Made by a program: the position numbers and the translations under genes
Origin: Streptomyces sp. 1222.5
Lineage (GTDB): Bacteria; Actinomycetota; Actinomycetes; Streptomycetales; Streptomycetaceae
Assembly (NCBI RefSeq): GCF_900105245.1
Contig: NZ_FNSZ01000001.1
Location: 2,356,001-2,420,000 of the forward strand
Direction of reading: 5' to 3'
DNA: 64,000 bases
The notes under the pieces: model-generated
Seen by the model: the letters and a program-made list of their open reading frames with translations, nothing else
What the model was told of the DNA's origin: nothing
The model's database searches: none
Shown: in pieces, positions 17,133-26,600 of the stretch
Layout: every line of letters begins with the position of its first letter
How positions within the stretch are numbered: position 1 is the first letter of the stretch

Positions 17133-18537
17133 CCCCGGCGGCCGTGCGGCCCAGCGTGGAGTGCCGGCGCCCGTAGGCGACGTAGACCAGCAGGCCCACC
17201 GCGAGGAACACGGCGAACTGGAGCCAGGTCCGCCAGCCCGTCTCGTACATCAGGTACAGGCAGAAGGCGACGCCGAGCAGCGGGCCGACGGGGTAGAGCG
17301 GCACCCGGAAGCTGCGGGTGAGGCCGGGTTCGCGGCGGCGCAGGGCGATGACCACGACGTTGACCACGGCCATGATGGCCAGCGTGCCGATGGTGCACAG
17401 GTTCATCACCGCGTCGAGGGAGGCGAAGGCCGCCGGGAGGGCGAAGACGACCGCGACGATCAGCGTGCCGGCGACCGGCGTGGAGGTCTTCGGCGAGACC
17501 TTCTCGAAGACGCGCGGGATCAAACCGTCCCGGGACATCGACATCAGGATGCGGGTCTGGCCGTACATCACGGCGAGCACCACGGAGGCGATGGCGACGA
17601 CCGCGCCGAAGGCGATGACCCCGCCGCCGATGGTGGAGCCGGTGACCGCGTTGACGACGTACGACAGCGCGGCCGGACGGCCGGCCACCTCGTCGCTGCC
17701 GACGGCACCGATCGCGGCGACCGCGACCGCGCAGTACAGCAGGGTGACCAGACCCATGCAGACCATGATCGCCACGGGGATGTCCCGGCGCGGGTTCTTG
17801 GCCTCCTCGCCGGCGGTGGTGATCGCGTCGAAGCCGATGTAGGAGAAGAACGCGGCGGTGGTGCCCGCGCCGATGCCGCCGAGGCCGGCCGGGGAGAACG
17901 GGGTGAGGTTGCCGTCCTTGAAGGCGCTGTAGCCGATGGCGCAGAAGGCCAGCAGGATGACCAGCTTCACGGCGGCCATGGCGGCGGTCGCCCGGGCGCT
18001 CTCCCGCACCCCGCGCACCAGCAGCACGGAGGCCATGGCGATGACGATCACGGCCGGGAGGTTCACGATCCCGCCGTCGCCCGGGCCCGCGGACAGCGCG
18101 GTCGGCAGCTGGAGGCCGGTGAGGCTGTGCAGCAGTTCGTTGACGTACTGGCTCCAGCCGACGGCGACCGCCGAGATCGAGATGCCGTACTCCAGCAGCA
18201 GGCACCAGCCGACCAGGAAGGCGGAGGACTCGCCGAGGCCGGCGTAGGCGAAGGAGTACGAGGAGCCGGAGACCGGGATCGCGCCGCCCAGCTCCGCGAA
18301 GGAGAAGGCGGTGAAGACGCAGGTGATCGCGGCGAGGACGTAGGAGACGACGACGGCGGGACCGGCCTGTGCGACGGAGTCGGAGAGGCCGACGAAGATG
18401 CCGGTGCCGACGATGGCGCCGACGCCGAAGCAGATGAGCTGGAAGAGGCCCATCGTGCGCTTGAGGCCGTGTCCTTCGCGGTCGGCGCCGGACTCGGCGA
18501 CCAGCAGGTGGGGGGATTTGATGCGGGGTGCGGGCAT
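17092..18537 (-). CDS. APC-family amino acid permease
   Basis: A 481-residue membrane transporter with about twelve hydrophobic helices. The first helix has the APC motif FGVGAIVGTGIFVG, and FFSYIGFDAITTAGEEAKNPRRDIP is the conserved region after helix 6. It resembles cationic amino acid transporters (CAT/YfnA group). The start at 18537 (MPAPRIKSPHL) has only a weak ribosome site. It lies 139 bp downstream of argF and arcA on the same strand, so it might import arginine or exchange arginine for ornithine in the deiminase pathway, but no substrate residues prove this. Confidence 0.88.
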   Translation of the reverse strand: MPAPRIKSPHLLVAESGADREGHGLKRTMGLFQLICFGVGAIVGTGIFVGLSDSVAQAGPAVVVSYVLAAITCVFTAFSFAELGGAIPVSGSSYSFAYAGLGESSAFLVGWCLLLEYGISISAVAVGWSQYVNELLHSLTGLQLPTALSAGPGDGGIVNLPAVIVIAMASVLLVRGVRESARATAAMAAVKLVILLAFCAIGYSAFKDGNLTPFSPAGLGGIGAGTTAAFFSYIGFDAITTAGEEAKNPRRDIPVAIMVCMGLVTLLYCAVAVAAIGAVGSDEVAGRPAALSYVVNAVTGSTIGGGVIAFGAVVAIASVVLAVMYGQTRILMSMSRDGLIPRVFEKVSPKTSTPVAGTLIVAVVFALPAAFASLDAVMNLCTIGTLAIMAVVNVVVIALRRREPGLTRSFRVPLYPVGPLLGVAFCLYLMYETGWRTWLQFAVFLAVGLLVYVAYGRRHSTLGRTAAGVTPDDAERELQAV

Positions 18538-18676
18538 TGCGGGTGGTGCTCGTTTCTGGTGGTGCGGGCGACCGTCGTACGGTCGCGGCGGTGGCACCGG
18601 AAGAGGGGTGGCTCCGGGCCGCCGGTCAGGATAAGGCCTGGTGAGCCCTGGAGGGCAAGGCTTCGAGGGGGGCGGG

Positions 18677-19684
18677 TCAGGCGAGGGTGGCGACCAGCAC
18701 CGCCTTGATGGTGTGCAGACGGTTCTCGGCCTCGTCGAAGACGACGGAGTGCGCGGACTCGAAGACCTCGTCCGTCACCTCCAGGGACCGCAGTCCATAG
18801 GCCTCGTGGATCTCCTGCCCGACCTTGGTGCCCAGGTCGTGGAAGGCCGGCAGGCAGTGCAGGAACTTCACGTCCGGGTTGCCGGTGGCGCGCAGGACGT
18901 CCATGGTCACGGCGTAGGGCGCGAGGGCTCTGATCCGCTCGCCCCACACCTCCTTGGGCTCGCCCATCGAGACCCAGACGTCGGTGGCGACGAAGTCGGC
19001 GCCCGCGACACCCTCGGTGACGTCCTCGGTGAGGGTGATCCGGGCGCCGCCGGCCTCGGCCAGCTTGCGGGCCCGGGCGACGACCTCCTCGGCCGGCCAG
19101 TAGGCCCGGGGGGCGACGATCCGGACGTCCATGCCGAGCAGCGCGCCGGTGATCAGGTAGGAGTTGCCCATGTTGAAGCGGGCGTCCCCCAGGTACGCGA
19201 AGGCGATGTCCGGCAGTGGCTTGTCGCTGTGCTCGGTCATGGTGAGCACGTCGGCGAGCATCTGGGTGGGGTGCCAGTCGTCGGTGAGGCCGTTGAACAC
19301 GGGCACCCCGGCGAACGCGGCCAGCTCCTCCAGCTTGGCCTGACTGTCCCCGCGGTATTCGATACCGTCGAACATCCGGCCGAGGACGCGCGCGGTGTCC
19401 TTGACGGACTCCTTGTGCCCGATCTGCGAGCCCACGGGGTCGAGGTAGGTGGTGTGGGCGCCCTGGTCGGCTGCGGCGACCTCGAACGCGCAGCGGGTGC
19501 GCGTCGAGGTCTTCTCGAAGACCAGCGCGATGTTCTTCCCCCGCAGGTACGGCGTCTCGGCGCCCGCCCGCTTGGCCGCCTTCAGCTCGGCGGCCAGCTC
19601 GACCAGGCCGCGGAACTCTTCCTCGGTGAAGTCGAGCTCCTTGAGGAAGTGGCGGCCGGCGAGGGCGGTCGGGACTGTCGCCAT
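18677..19684 (-). CDS. argF: Ornithine carbamoyltransferase
   Basis: A 335-residue cytosolic transferase. Carbamoyl phosphate is bound by [12 protein letters not shown] (about residue 55) and [12 protein letters not shown]; ornithine contacts lie in [13 protein letters not shown] and [12 protein letters not shown] (catalytic HCLP). It interconverts ornithine plus carbamoyl phosphate with citrulline plus phosphate. Being directly downstream of arcA, it may work in the catabolic direction (arcB role), though it would serve arginine synthesis equally well. The ATG at 19684 lies below an AT-rich promoter region with an ARG-box-like inverted repeat. Confidence 0.95.
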   Translation of the reverse strand: MATVPTALAGRHFLKELDFTEEEFRGLVELAAELKAAKRAGAETPYLRGKNIALVFEKTSTRTRCAFEVAAADQGAHTTYLDPVGSQIGHKESVKDTARVLGRMFDGIEYRGDSQAKLEELAAFAGVPVFNGLTDDWHPTQMLADVLTMTEHSDKPLPDIAFAYLGDARFNMGNSYLITGALLGMDVRIVAPRAYWPAEEVVARARKLAEAGGARITLTEDVTEGVAGADFVATDVWVSMGEPKEVWGERIRALAPYAVTMDVLRATGNPDVKFLHCLPAFHDLGTKVGQEIHEAYGLRSLEVTDEVFESAHSVVFDEAENRLHTIKAVLVATLA

Positions 19685-19738
19685 GGGGGCGCTCCAGGGG
19701 TGCGACGGGCGGGACCATGGAATTCTATACGACATTTT

Positions 19739-19750
19739 GCATTTATATGC
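19739..19750. promoter_or_regulatory. ARG-box-like inverted repeat in the argF promoter
   Basis: GCAT-TTAT-ATGC lies in an unusually AT-rich stretch (19719-19750) upstream of argF. TAGAAT on the minus strand (19721-19726) is a candidate -10 box, so an ArgR bound here would overlap the promoter. The match to the Streptomyces ARG box is from memory. Confidence 0.4.
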
Positions 19751-19797
19751 GGCCCGCTCTGGTCCGCTCCGTCACATCCCTTCCCGCGTCGGGCCCG

Positions 19798-21021
19798 TCA
19801 GACCGCCTCGCGCTCGACCGGACAGCTCATGCAGCGCGGCCCACCCCGGCCCCGCCCCAGCTCGCTGCCCGGGATCTCGATCACTTCGATGCCCTGCTTG
19901 CGCAGGTGCGTGTTGGTGGTCGAGTTCCGCTCGTAGGCGACGACGACGCCGGGCTCGACGGCGAGGACGTTGCAGCCGTCGTCCCACTGCTCCCGCTCGG
20001 CGGCGTGCACGTCCTGGGTGGCGGTCAGCACCCGGATCTCGCCGAGGCCGAGGGCGGCGGCGATCGCGCGGTGCATGTGCTCCGGGGGATGGTCGGTGAC
20101 CTTCAGCTCCCGCTCCCCGACCCCGGGCTCGATGGTGTACGAGCGCAGCATGCCGAGCCCGGCGTACTGGGTGAAGGTGTCGCCGTCGACCATCGTCATG
20201 ACCGTGTCGAGGTGCATGAAGGCCCGCCGCTTGGGCATGTCCAGGGCCACGATGGTGCGCGCGGAGCCCGCGGCGAACAGCTTGTGCGCCAGCATCTCCA
20301 CGGCCTGCGGGGTGGTGCGCTCGCTCATGCCGATCAGCACGGCGCCGTTGCCGATCACCAGGACGTCGCCGCCCTCGATGGTGGAGGGGAAGTCGGCCTG
20401 CCCCCGGGACCAGACGTTGAACATCTCCGCACCGAACAGCGGGTGGTGCCGGTAGATCGCCTCGAAGTGCACGGTCTCCCGCTGCCGGGCGGGCCAGCGC
20501 ATGGCGTTGATGGAGACGCCGTCGTAGATCCACGCCGAGGTGTCGCGGGTGAAGAGGTGGTTGGGCAGCGGGCGGAGCAGGAAGTCGTCCAGGTCCATGA
20601 CGTGGAAGCGGACGGAGGTCGGTTCGGCGTGGCCGTCCAGGAACTCCCTCTTGGTCATCCCGCCGACCAGCGCCTCGGCCAGCTCGCCCGGGGTCATCCG
20701 GTCGAAGGCGGCTCGCAGGTGGTCGGTGGCGAGGGGCCCGTACTCCTTCTCGTCGAAGACCCGGTCCAGGACGAGGGTCCGCGCCTCGGGGAGGGCCAGG
20801 GTCTCGGTGAGCAGTTCGCCGAAGAGGTGGACGGTGACGCCGCGGTCGCGCAGGACGTCGGCGAACCCGTCGTGCTCGGCGCGCGCCCGGCGCACCCAGA
20901 GCACGTCGTCGAAGAGGAGCGCGTCCTTGTTGCTGGGGGTGAGCCTTTTGAGCTCGAGATCCGGCCGGTGAAGGATGACGCGGCGCAGCCGCCCGGCCTC
21001 GGAGTCGACATGGAATCCCAT
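19798..21021 (-). CDS. arcA: Arginine deiminase
   Basis: A 407-residue enzyme converting arginine to citrulline and ammonia. Guanidinium-modifying enzyme motifs are complete: [40 protein letters not shown] (catalytic His/Asp) and the nucleophilic cysteine in GGPRCMSCP at the end. Homologues start [10 protein letters not shown], which fixes the ATG at 21021 although GGAGG is only 1-2 nt away. With argF downstream it gives arginine to citrulline to ornithine plus carbamoyl phosphate. A carbamate kinase for ATP production is not in the window. Confidence 0.95.
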   Translation of the reverse strand: MGFHVDSEAGRLRRVILHRPDLELKRLTPSNKDALLFDDVLWVRRARAEHDGFADVLRDRGVTVHLFGELLTETLALPEARTLVLDRVFDEKEYGPLATDHLRAAFDRMTPGELAEALVGGMTKREFLDGHAEPTSVRFHVMDLDDFLLRPLPNHLFTRDTSAWIYDGVSINAMRWPARQRETVHFEAIYRHHPLFGAEMFNVWSRGQADFPSTIEGGDVLVIGNGAVLIGMSERTTPQAVEMLAHKLFAAGSARTIVALDMPKRRAFMHLDTVMTMVDGDTFTQYAGLGMLRSYTIEPGVGERELKVTDHPPEHMHRAIAAALGLGEIRVLTATQDVHAAEREQWDDGCNVLAVEPGVVVAYERNSTTNTHLRKQGIEVIEIPGSELGRGRGGPRCMSCPVEREAV

Positions 21022-21087
21022 GCCTCCATCCTGACCATCGCACCGCGGCTTCACCCCCGTCTCGGCGGTTTCCGCGTCCCCCAGTTT

Positions 21088-21102
21088 TCGTCCCCTTGAC
21101 GA
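21088..21102. promoter_or_regulatory. Inverted repeat TCGTC-N5-GACGA, copy 1
   Basis: TCGTCCCCTTGACGA lies between arcA and the SPFH gene. The arm GACGA includes part of a -35 box (TTGACG, 21096-21101) for the rightward gene. Confidence 0.5.
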
Positions 21103-21121
21103 CAAGCGGGTGTCCCGATTA

Positions 21122-21136
21122 TCGTCTCCTTGACGA
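21122..21136. promoter_or_regulatory. Inverted repeat TCGTC-N5-GACGA, copy 2
   Basis: TCGTCTCCTTGACGA repeats the first element 34 bp downstream. It overlaps TATCGT (21120-21125), which would be the -10 box 18 bp from TTGACG. Both elements could thus be operators of one regulator. Confidence 0.5.
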
Positions 21137-21155
21137 AAACGATCGAGGGGGGCCC

Positions 21156-22060
21156 ATGGCCGACATCACCCGGCGCCTCGGCTGGCGCCATCTGCGCGGC
21201 GCACCGACGGCACACGTACGGCACCACCGCTCCGGCCGGCTGGTGCACGACGGCACCGGCCTCAGCTTCTGGTTCCGCTCGCTGACCGCCGCGCTCTCCG
21301 AGGTCCCCGTGGACGACCGTGAGCTGGCCATGACCTTCCACGCCCGCACGGCCGACTTCCAGGACGTGACGGTGCAGGCCACCGTGACCTACCGCATCGC
21401 CGACCCCGCGCTCGCCGCCGGCCGGCTGGACTTCTCCATCGACCCGGACACCGGCGTCTGGCGCGGCACGCCGCTGGAGCAGCTGGGCACCCTGCTCACC
21501 GAGACGGCGCAGCAGCACGCGCTGGACGTCCTCGCCCGTACACCGCTGTCGGCGGCGCTCGTCGACGGGGTGGCCGAGGTACGCGAGCGGGTCGCGGCGT
21601 GCCTCGGTGCCGAACCGCGGCTGCCGGCCACCGGCATCGAGGTGGTGGCCGTACGCGTGATGGCCCTGCGGCCGGAGCCGGAGGTGGAGCGCGCCCTGCG
21701 CACCCCGGCCCGGGAGCAGATCCAGCAGGACGCCGACCGCGCCACCTACGAGCGGCGGGCCGTGGCGGTGGAGCGGGAGCGTGCCATCGCCGAGAACGAA
21801 CTGGCCAGCAAGATCGAACTGGCCCGCCGCGAGGAACGGTTGGTCGACCAGCGCGGCACCAATGCGCGCCGCGAGGCGGAGGAGCAGGCGGCCGCGGACG
21901 CGGTGCGCGCGGAGGCCGAGGCGGCGCGGTCGGTGAAGCTCGCGGAGGCCGAGGCGGCGCGGTCGGTGAAGCTCGCCGAGGCGGAGGCCACGCGGACGGC
22001 GGCCCTCACCGAGGCCGAGGCGGCCCGCACCCTCAGGTTCGCCGAGGCGACCAGATGCCT
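21156..22060 (+). pseudogene. SPFH (band 7)-domain protein, 5' part of a split gene
   Basis: The ATG at 21156 has a GA-rich ribosome site. The first ~190 residues form a band-7/SPFH-like domain (LVHDGTGLSFWFRSL, VTVQATVTYRIADP) and the rest is a charged helical repeat (EAEAARSVKLA units), as in SPFH proteins that scaffold membrane domains. Around 22050-22065 the coding pattern stops after FAEAT and the frame continues into unrelated sequence. The expected end, beginning EAAKAVRLARAEAERAREVG, appears 7.6 kb away at 29693. The gene is therefore interrupted by the Rhs cassette. The exact break is approximate. Confidence 0.82.
21912..21974 (+). repeat. 33-bp tandem repeat inside SPFH coding sequence
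   Basis: A 30-bp segment at 21912-21941 recurs exactly at 21945-21974 (33-bp period), coding for repeated EAEAARSVKLA helical units. Confidence 0.85.
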
Positions 22061-22081
22061 CTGGTCGGGGCCGCCGCACGT

Positions 22082-22210
22082 TCAGTGCCACTTTTCGCCC
22101 AGCAGGTGTCCCTGCCGGGCCTGGACTAGGCCGTGCCATGCGGAGCGGACGTTGTCGTCGCTCGTGGTCCAGCGGATGGTCGACGGCTCTGGCAGGGGCA
22201 GGGCGGCCAT
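22082..22210 (-). pseudogene. Short ORF, possible gene remnant near the cassette border
   Basis: An ATG at 22210 opens a 42-codon frame starting MAALPLPEPSTIRWTTSDD and ending LLGEKWH. Codons are moderately G/C-ending and the protein is not low-complexity, so it may be the 3' end of a lost gene; the frame is open in front of the ATG for about 100 bp. I do not recognise it. Confidence 0.3.
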
Positions 22211-22637
22211 GAAGATGCGGGAGCTGAGCCGCCAGGCGTTCCCCGAGCCCGACGTCGTCCCGGACGACGCGCCGGCCTCGATCGAGGTGAGCCGTGCACA
22301 GTGCCGCCGTCAGGCCGCGGCCACCGAGACCGCCGCCCTGCGCCGGGCCAGGGCGGAACGCGCTGCCCGGGAAGGACCGCAGCCGCCGCCCCGCAGTCGG
22401 CTGCGCTGCGGACCACGGCGTGAGCAGCGTGACTGTAGGAGGACGGCTTCGACGCGGTTGGTCCCAACTACTAAGTTCTCAAACGGAGGTTCGAATTTTG
22501 AAGTTACGACAAGCGATCGAATGCGTGCGGATACCGGTATCCAGGCCCCGGTGTCCCGGTCGGGGCGGCATCGTTAGCCAGCACAGTGTGGTCGCCTTGG
22601 ACGGCGGGGCCGCGTGCACGACAGCAGGAGGAATCCG

Positions 22638-22766
22638 GTGAGCGACCGTAGCGCCATCGAGTGGACCGAGGCTACGTGGAACCCCACCACCGGTTGTGAT
22701 CGTGTCTCTTCCGGCTGTGACAACTGCTACGCCCTCGCCTTCCGGGCATCGAGAAAAAGTCCATAA
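22638..22766 (+). pseudogene. DUF5131 (phage Gp37/Gp68-like) gene, N-terminal fragment
   Basis: A GTG at 22638 with AGGAGG upstream starts a 42-codon frame reading [19 protein letters not shown], then [14 protein letters not shown] and a stop. This is the N-terminus of the DUF5131 phage Gp37/Gp68 family, including its Cys cluster (CDRV..GCDNCYA), but full proteins are about 250 residues or more. The rest is missing where the putative immunity gene ends, so the gene was truncated, probably when the Rhs module arrived. Confidence 0.75.
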
Positions 22767-22767
22767 A

Positions 22768-23520
22768 TTATCGTTTGACCGCAACGGCCCCGAGCGCCTC
22801 GGTGAGGTCGCCTGAAACAGCTAGGGTTGACTGCCATCCATAGGGGTCGAATACATGGAATATCCGCACAAATTCCCCCGGAGCGCGATTAGCCATCGCT
22901 TGGGAGAACCGCTCCAGGTCAACCCCTTCCTGTGAGGAATTATCGCGGCGACTGGCTCGATCTGCGTAATGTCGGGCCAATGTCTGTGGAGTCGCCAGCC
23001 ACACGGGAATATTCTGAGAAGGCGAGCTCGCGAGCGTTTCGGCGGCTATGCTTGCGGCCCGCCAATCCGCAGCGATGAGTGTTTCGCATAGCTCGAGCAT
23101 ACGGCCGGCCTTCACAAATTCGACAGCGCCAGTTGAGAGAGTTGCGGGGTCCGCCCCGGTTCCCTTCACCGTTGTCGCTGCAAGCGGTCGTTCGAGATCA
23201 TCGGATGTGATGACCAGAGTACGCGCATCGTCCGATGGGACGGAAAAGAATCGAATGAACTGTTCATTCGATTCTTGCAATACATGCGTGAAGCGCTGCA
23301 ACTCGGTCGTTCTGTCGAGTAGCTCAGTGGCCTGACTGAGACGGAGACCGTAGATACCAGCCATTGAAGCAGTTTTTACGCGTGACAACTGTACGGGTGC
23401 GGTCGATCGTTCAAGTCTGTCGGCTGCTTTTCTGGCCGATTCCCATCCTGATCGCGCAAGCTTACGGCAGTGAGCGAGAGCCTCACTCGCGGGCAAGGTG
23501 CCTATATTGGGGGAAGCCAT
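22768..23520 (-). CDS. Unknown protein, candidate immunity protein of the Rhs toxin
   Basis: A 250-residue protein with no domain I recognise. It begins MASPNIGTLPASEALAHCRK, is mostly soluble and helical, and ends LTEALGAVAVKR. Central phrases include QFIRFFSVPSDDARTLVITSDDLERP and GEFVRIFHVFDPYGWQS, which may be a repeated fold (both xFxRxFxV). It lies 83 bp downstream of the Rhs toxin gene on the same strand and shares its lower GC content. In polymorphic toxin loci that position is normally taken by the immunity gene. This role is inferred from position only. Confidence 0.6.
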   Translation of the reverse strand: MASPNIGTLPASEALAHCRKLARSGWESARKAADRLERSTAPVQLSRVKTASMAGIYGLRLSQATELLDRTTELQRFTHVLQESNEQFIRFFSVPSDDARTLVITSDDLERPLAATTVKGTGADPATLSTGAVEFVKAGRMLELCETLIAADWRAASIAAETLASSPSQNIPVWLATPQTLARHYADRASRRDNSSQEGVDLERFSQAMANRAPGEFVRIFHVFDPYGWQSTLAVSGDLTEALGAVAVKR

Positions 23521-23603
23521 CAGTTTCAGGCCCTTCTATAGTGGTGAGAAGAGGGTGGCCGCCGAATTCTCCTGTTCGGCGGCCACCCTCTTAGGTCAAC
23601 CGA

Positions 23604-26600
23604 TCATCCCGCGGGTACGTGGAATACCCTTGCTCCGTTCACGAGTCCTTCTACCAGGTTCTCGTTGCTCTCCCATAGCTCGGTGCTGAACATAATCGAC
23701 GGGTACACCGGCTGCCCGAGGGGGAGTTTCACCTGCAAGATTACTCCAGGAAGATCGCTGCGCCCCTCAGCTGCGCCGCGCGCGTAGGCCAGCGCGGTCT
23801 GCTTCGACGTCGTCCATGACGTGTAAATGCTATCGGTGTTCCCATCATGGTGCGTCTCCATGCTTGCGCTGCCGCCACGAGGCCTCGCGATGCCTTCCAC
23901 TGCGTCGTCGTATGCCGGGCTCGCCGTGGAAACTCCTCTGTAGAGGTAGTTAAATCCGGGCTCCTCCGGGATCGAGGCCAGCGAGAATGGACTTCCGCCT
24001 CGAAGCGCCGGGTCATCGGCGTGCGCTGCCCCCGGCCCGAAGCGTGTCGGCGCGGAGGAGCGGGGAAACTTGCCCTTCAGCCAGCTGAAGGCCGGCCCGA
24101 GGAGGCTACTGCTGCCTCCGCCTGCGGCGCCGATCAAAAGGTCTCTTGGTGTAGTGGGCTGGCAGTGGGCAGCGTTGACGGCCCAGGAGAAGCCCGCGCC
24201 GACGGCGGCATTGACTGCAGTTGAGGTGGCCAGAGCTCGGCCACCAGTGAGACCCAGTGCCCGGACTGCGGCGTTGCCGGCACCAGGCATGAGGGCTCCG
24301 GCGATGCCTCCGGTGACGGCTCCCTTACCGGCGGCCTGGGCAAAGCCGCCCCAGGTGAAGCCGCCGTTGCGGTGCTGCCAGCCGTAGATGCCGCCTTCGA
24401 CGGCGGCGCCGAGAACGGCACCGATGCCAGCGCTCACACACAGGGGGCAGCGGCCGGAGGGGTCAGACTGGTTGATGGGGTCGTTGTTGGCGTAGGCGTA
24501 AGCAGCCAGGTTTGGGCTGTCGTTTGTGGCGGGATCAGGGTCGGGTGCCGTGAAGCGGCGGTTGGCGGGGTCATAGCCGCGTTCCCGCAAGTCGAGCCGG
24601 CCGGTCAAGTAAGGGTCTTTGTACTGGCCGGTGTATCCGAAAACGCTGGTCTGGCCGTCGGTGATGCTGGCCTTGGCGGTGGGAACACCCCAGGCGCTGT
24701 AGGTGTAGGTGTAGTTCTCTTTGCCAGCGGCGTCGTATACCGCGGTGACGTTGTTCTGCCGGTCGTGGCGCATGTAGAACGTGCCACTAGAACGGTTCTG
24801 GGATTCGGCGATGCCATCCGGGTTGTAGTGGTAGTCGGCGATCAGTGAGCCGGTGCTACCGGTATCCGTGGCGATCTGTGCCAGGGGGTTGACGACGTCC
24901 CAGCGGGAAGTACGGGCGAGAGCGCCATTCTTGTTGGTGACGGTGCGGTTGTCGTCGGCGTCGTTGACGAAGGTATAGGTGTCCGAGCCGAGGGTGGCGG
25001 ACTTCACACGGCCGAGCGGGTCGGAGGTGTATGTGCCGTTGGCGTCTTTGGTGAGGTTGCCGTCGGCGTCGTAGGTGTAGTCGACGGTGGTGGTGCCTTC
25101 GACGCGGCGGGTGAGTTGGTCAGCGTCGTCGTAAGTGTTGTTTCGGGTGCTTGTCGGGGTCGAACTGCTGGTGAGGTTGCCGACCTCGTCGTAGTTGTAC
25201 GTGCTGCCGCTGCTGTTGGTCAGGCACGAGTCGGTGGCTGAGGTATCGGTGCAGGCGCGGGTCAGCCGGCCGGCCGGGTCGTAGGCGTAGCGGTCGGCGA
25301 GGCCGGTCGTGCTGGCGTCCTTGTAGTACTCCTTGGTGACGCGGCCGTTGGCGTCGCGGTCGACGAAGCGGGCGCCGGTGCCTTGGGAGACTGAGGCGAG
25401 CTGTCCGGCACGATCGTAGGTGCGGGCTTCGGTGACGGCGGTGGTGGTGGGCAGTTTGCTGGTCAGCTGGTTGCCAGCGGCGTCCCAGGTGTAGTTGGTG
25501 GTCTTGCCGCCAGCAGTCTGCCCGAGGATATGGCCATCACCGTCGTAGCTGTAGCTGGTGGCCCGGCCATCGGGGTAGGTGCGGCTCTTCAGGGTGCCGT
25601 TGTCGTTGTAGGCGTACTTGAAGGGGTTGGTGGCCCCGGGGGAGGTGATTGTTAGCGGCCGGCCCTCGTCGTCGTAGGTGAGGGTGCGGGTGCCGGTGCC
25701 GTCCTTGATGGTCTTGGGCTGTCCAGCCGCGTCGTAGGTGTAGGCGGCGGTCGCGGTGCCGTCGGAGTAGGTGGTCTGTGTGAGCAGGTTGCGGGCGTCG
25801 TAGCTGCTGGTGAGCTTCTGCCCTCTGGCGTTCGTGGTGCTCGTGCGGTTGCCGTTGGCGTCGTAGCCGTAGGAGGTGGACCGGTTGAGTGGGTCCGTGA
25901 TCTTCAGGAGGCGGCCGCTGTCGTCGTAGGCGTACCTGGTGGTGTGGTCGTTGGCGTCTTTGCGGGAGGTCAGGTTGCCTGCCGTGTCGTAGCCGAGGCT
26001 GGTGGTGCCATGATCAGGGGCTGTGACCTTGCTCAGGCGGCCCAGTTCGTCGTACTCGTAGGCAGTCGTGTTGCCTAGGGCGTCCGTCTGGTCGGAGAGA
26101 CGGCCGTCTCCGTCGTAGGAGTAGGTGACGAGCTTGGTCCCGTAGGGGTTGCTCTGACTGCGGACGTGGCCGGCCGCGTCGTAGGCGGTGGACCAGGTGT
26201 ACTGGGCAGGATCGGCGCCGGTTGCGTTGCCGCGAGGCTCCACCGTGGTGGTCAGTCGACCATTGTCGTCGTAGCCGTAGGTGGTCTTGCTGCCCCGTGG
26301 TGTCGTTGTAGAGGCGAGATTTCCTGCGTCGTCGTAGGTGTAAGTGACCGCCTTTCCGCCTCGGTCGGTTGCGGTCAGGAGCTGGTTGTTGGCGTCATAG
26401 GTGTTGCCGGCGGCCTTGCCGAGCGCGTCGACGGTCTTGATGACGTTGCCCTCGTCGTCGTACTCCGTCCTATGAACGTGCCCGAGCGGGTCCGTTACGG
26501 CGACGGGCCTGTATTCGGCGTCGTAATCGGTCTTGGTGGTATTGCCCAGCGGGTCGGTGACCGTGGTCTGGTTGCCGACCTTGTCGTAGCCGTACTTCCA

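Noticed and set aside
22126..22467. 113-codon minus-strand frame left of the DUF5131 fragment
   Set aside because: Arg/Pro/Ser-rich low complexity without a ribosome site; looks like a chance frame.
22470..22500. GGTTCGAAT, resembling a tRNA T-loop
   Set aside because: The flanking bases cannot form a T stem or acceptor stem, so it is not a tRNA or an evident tRNA-derived attachment site.
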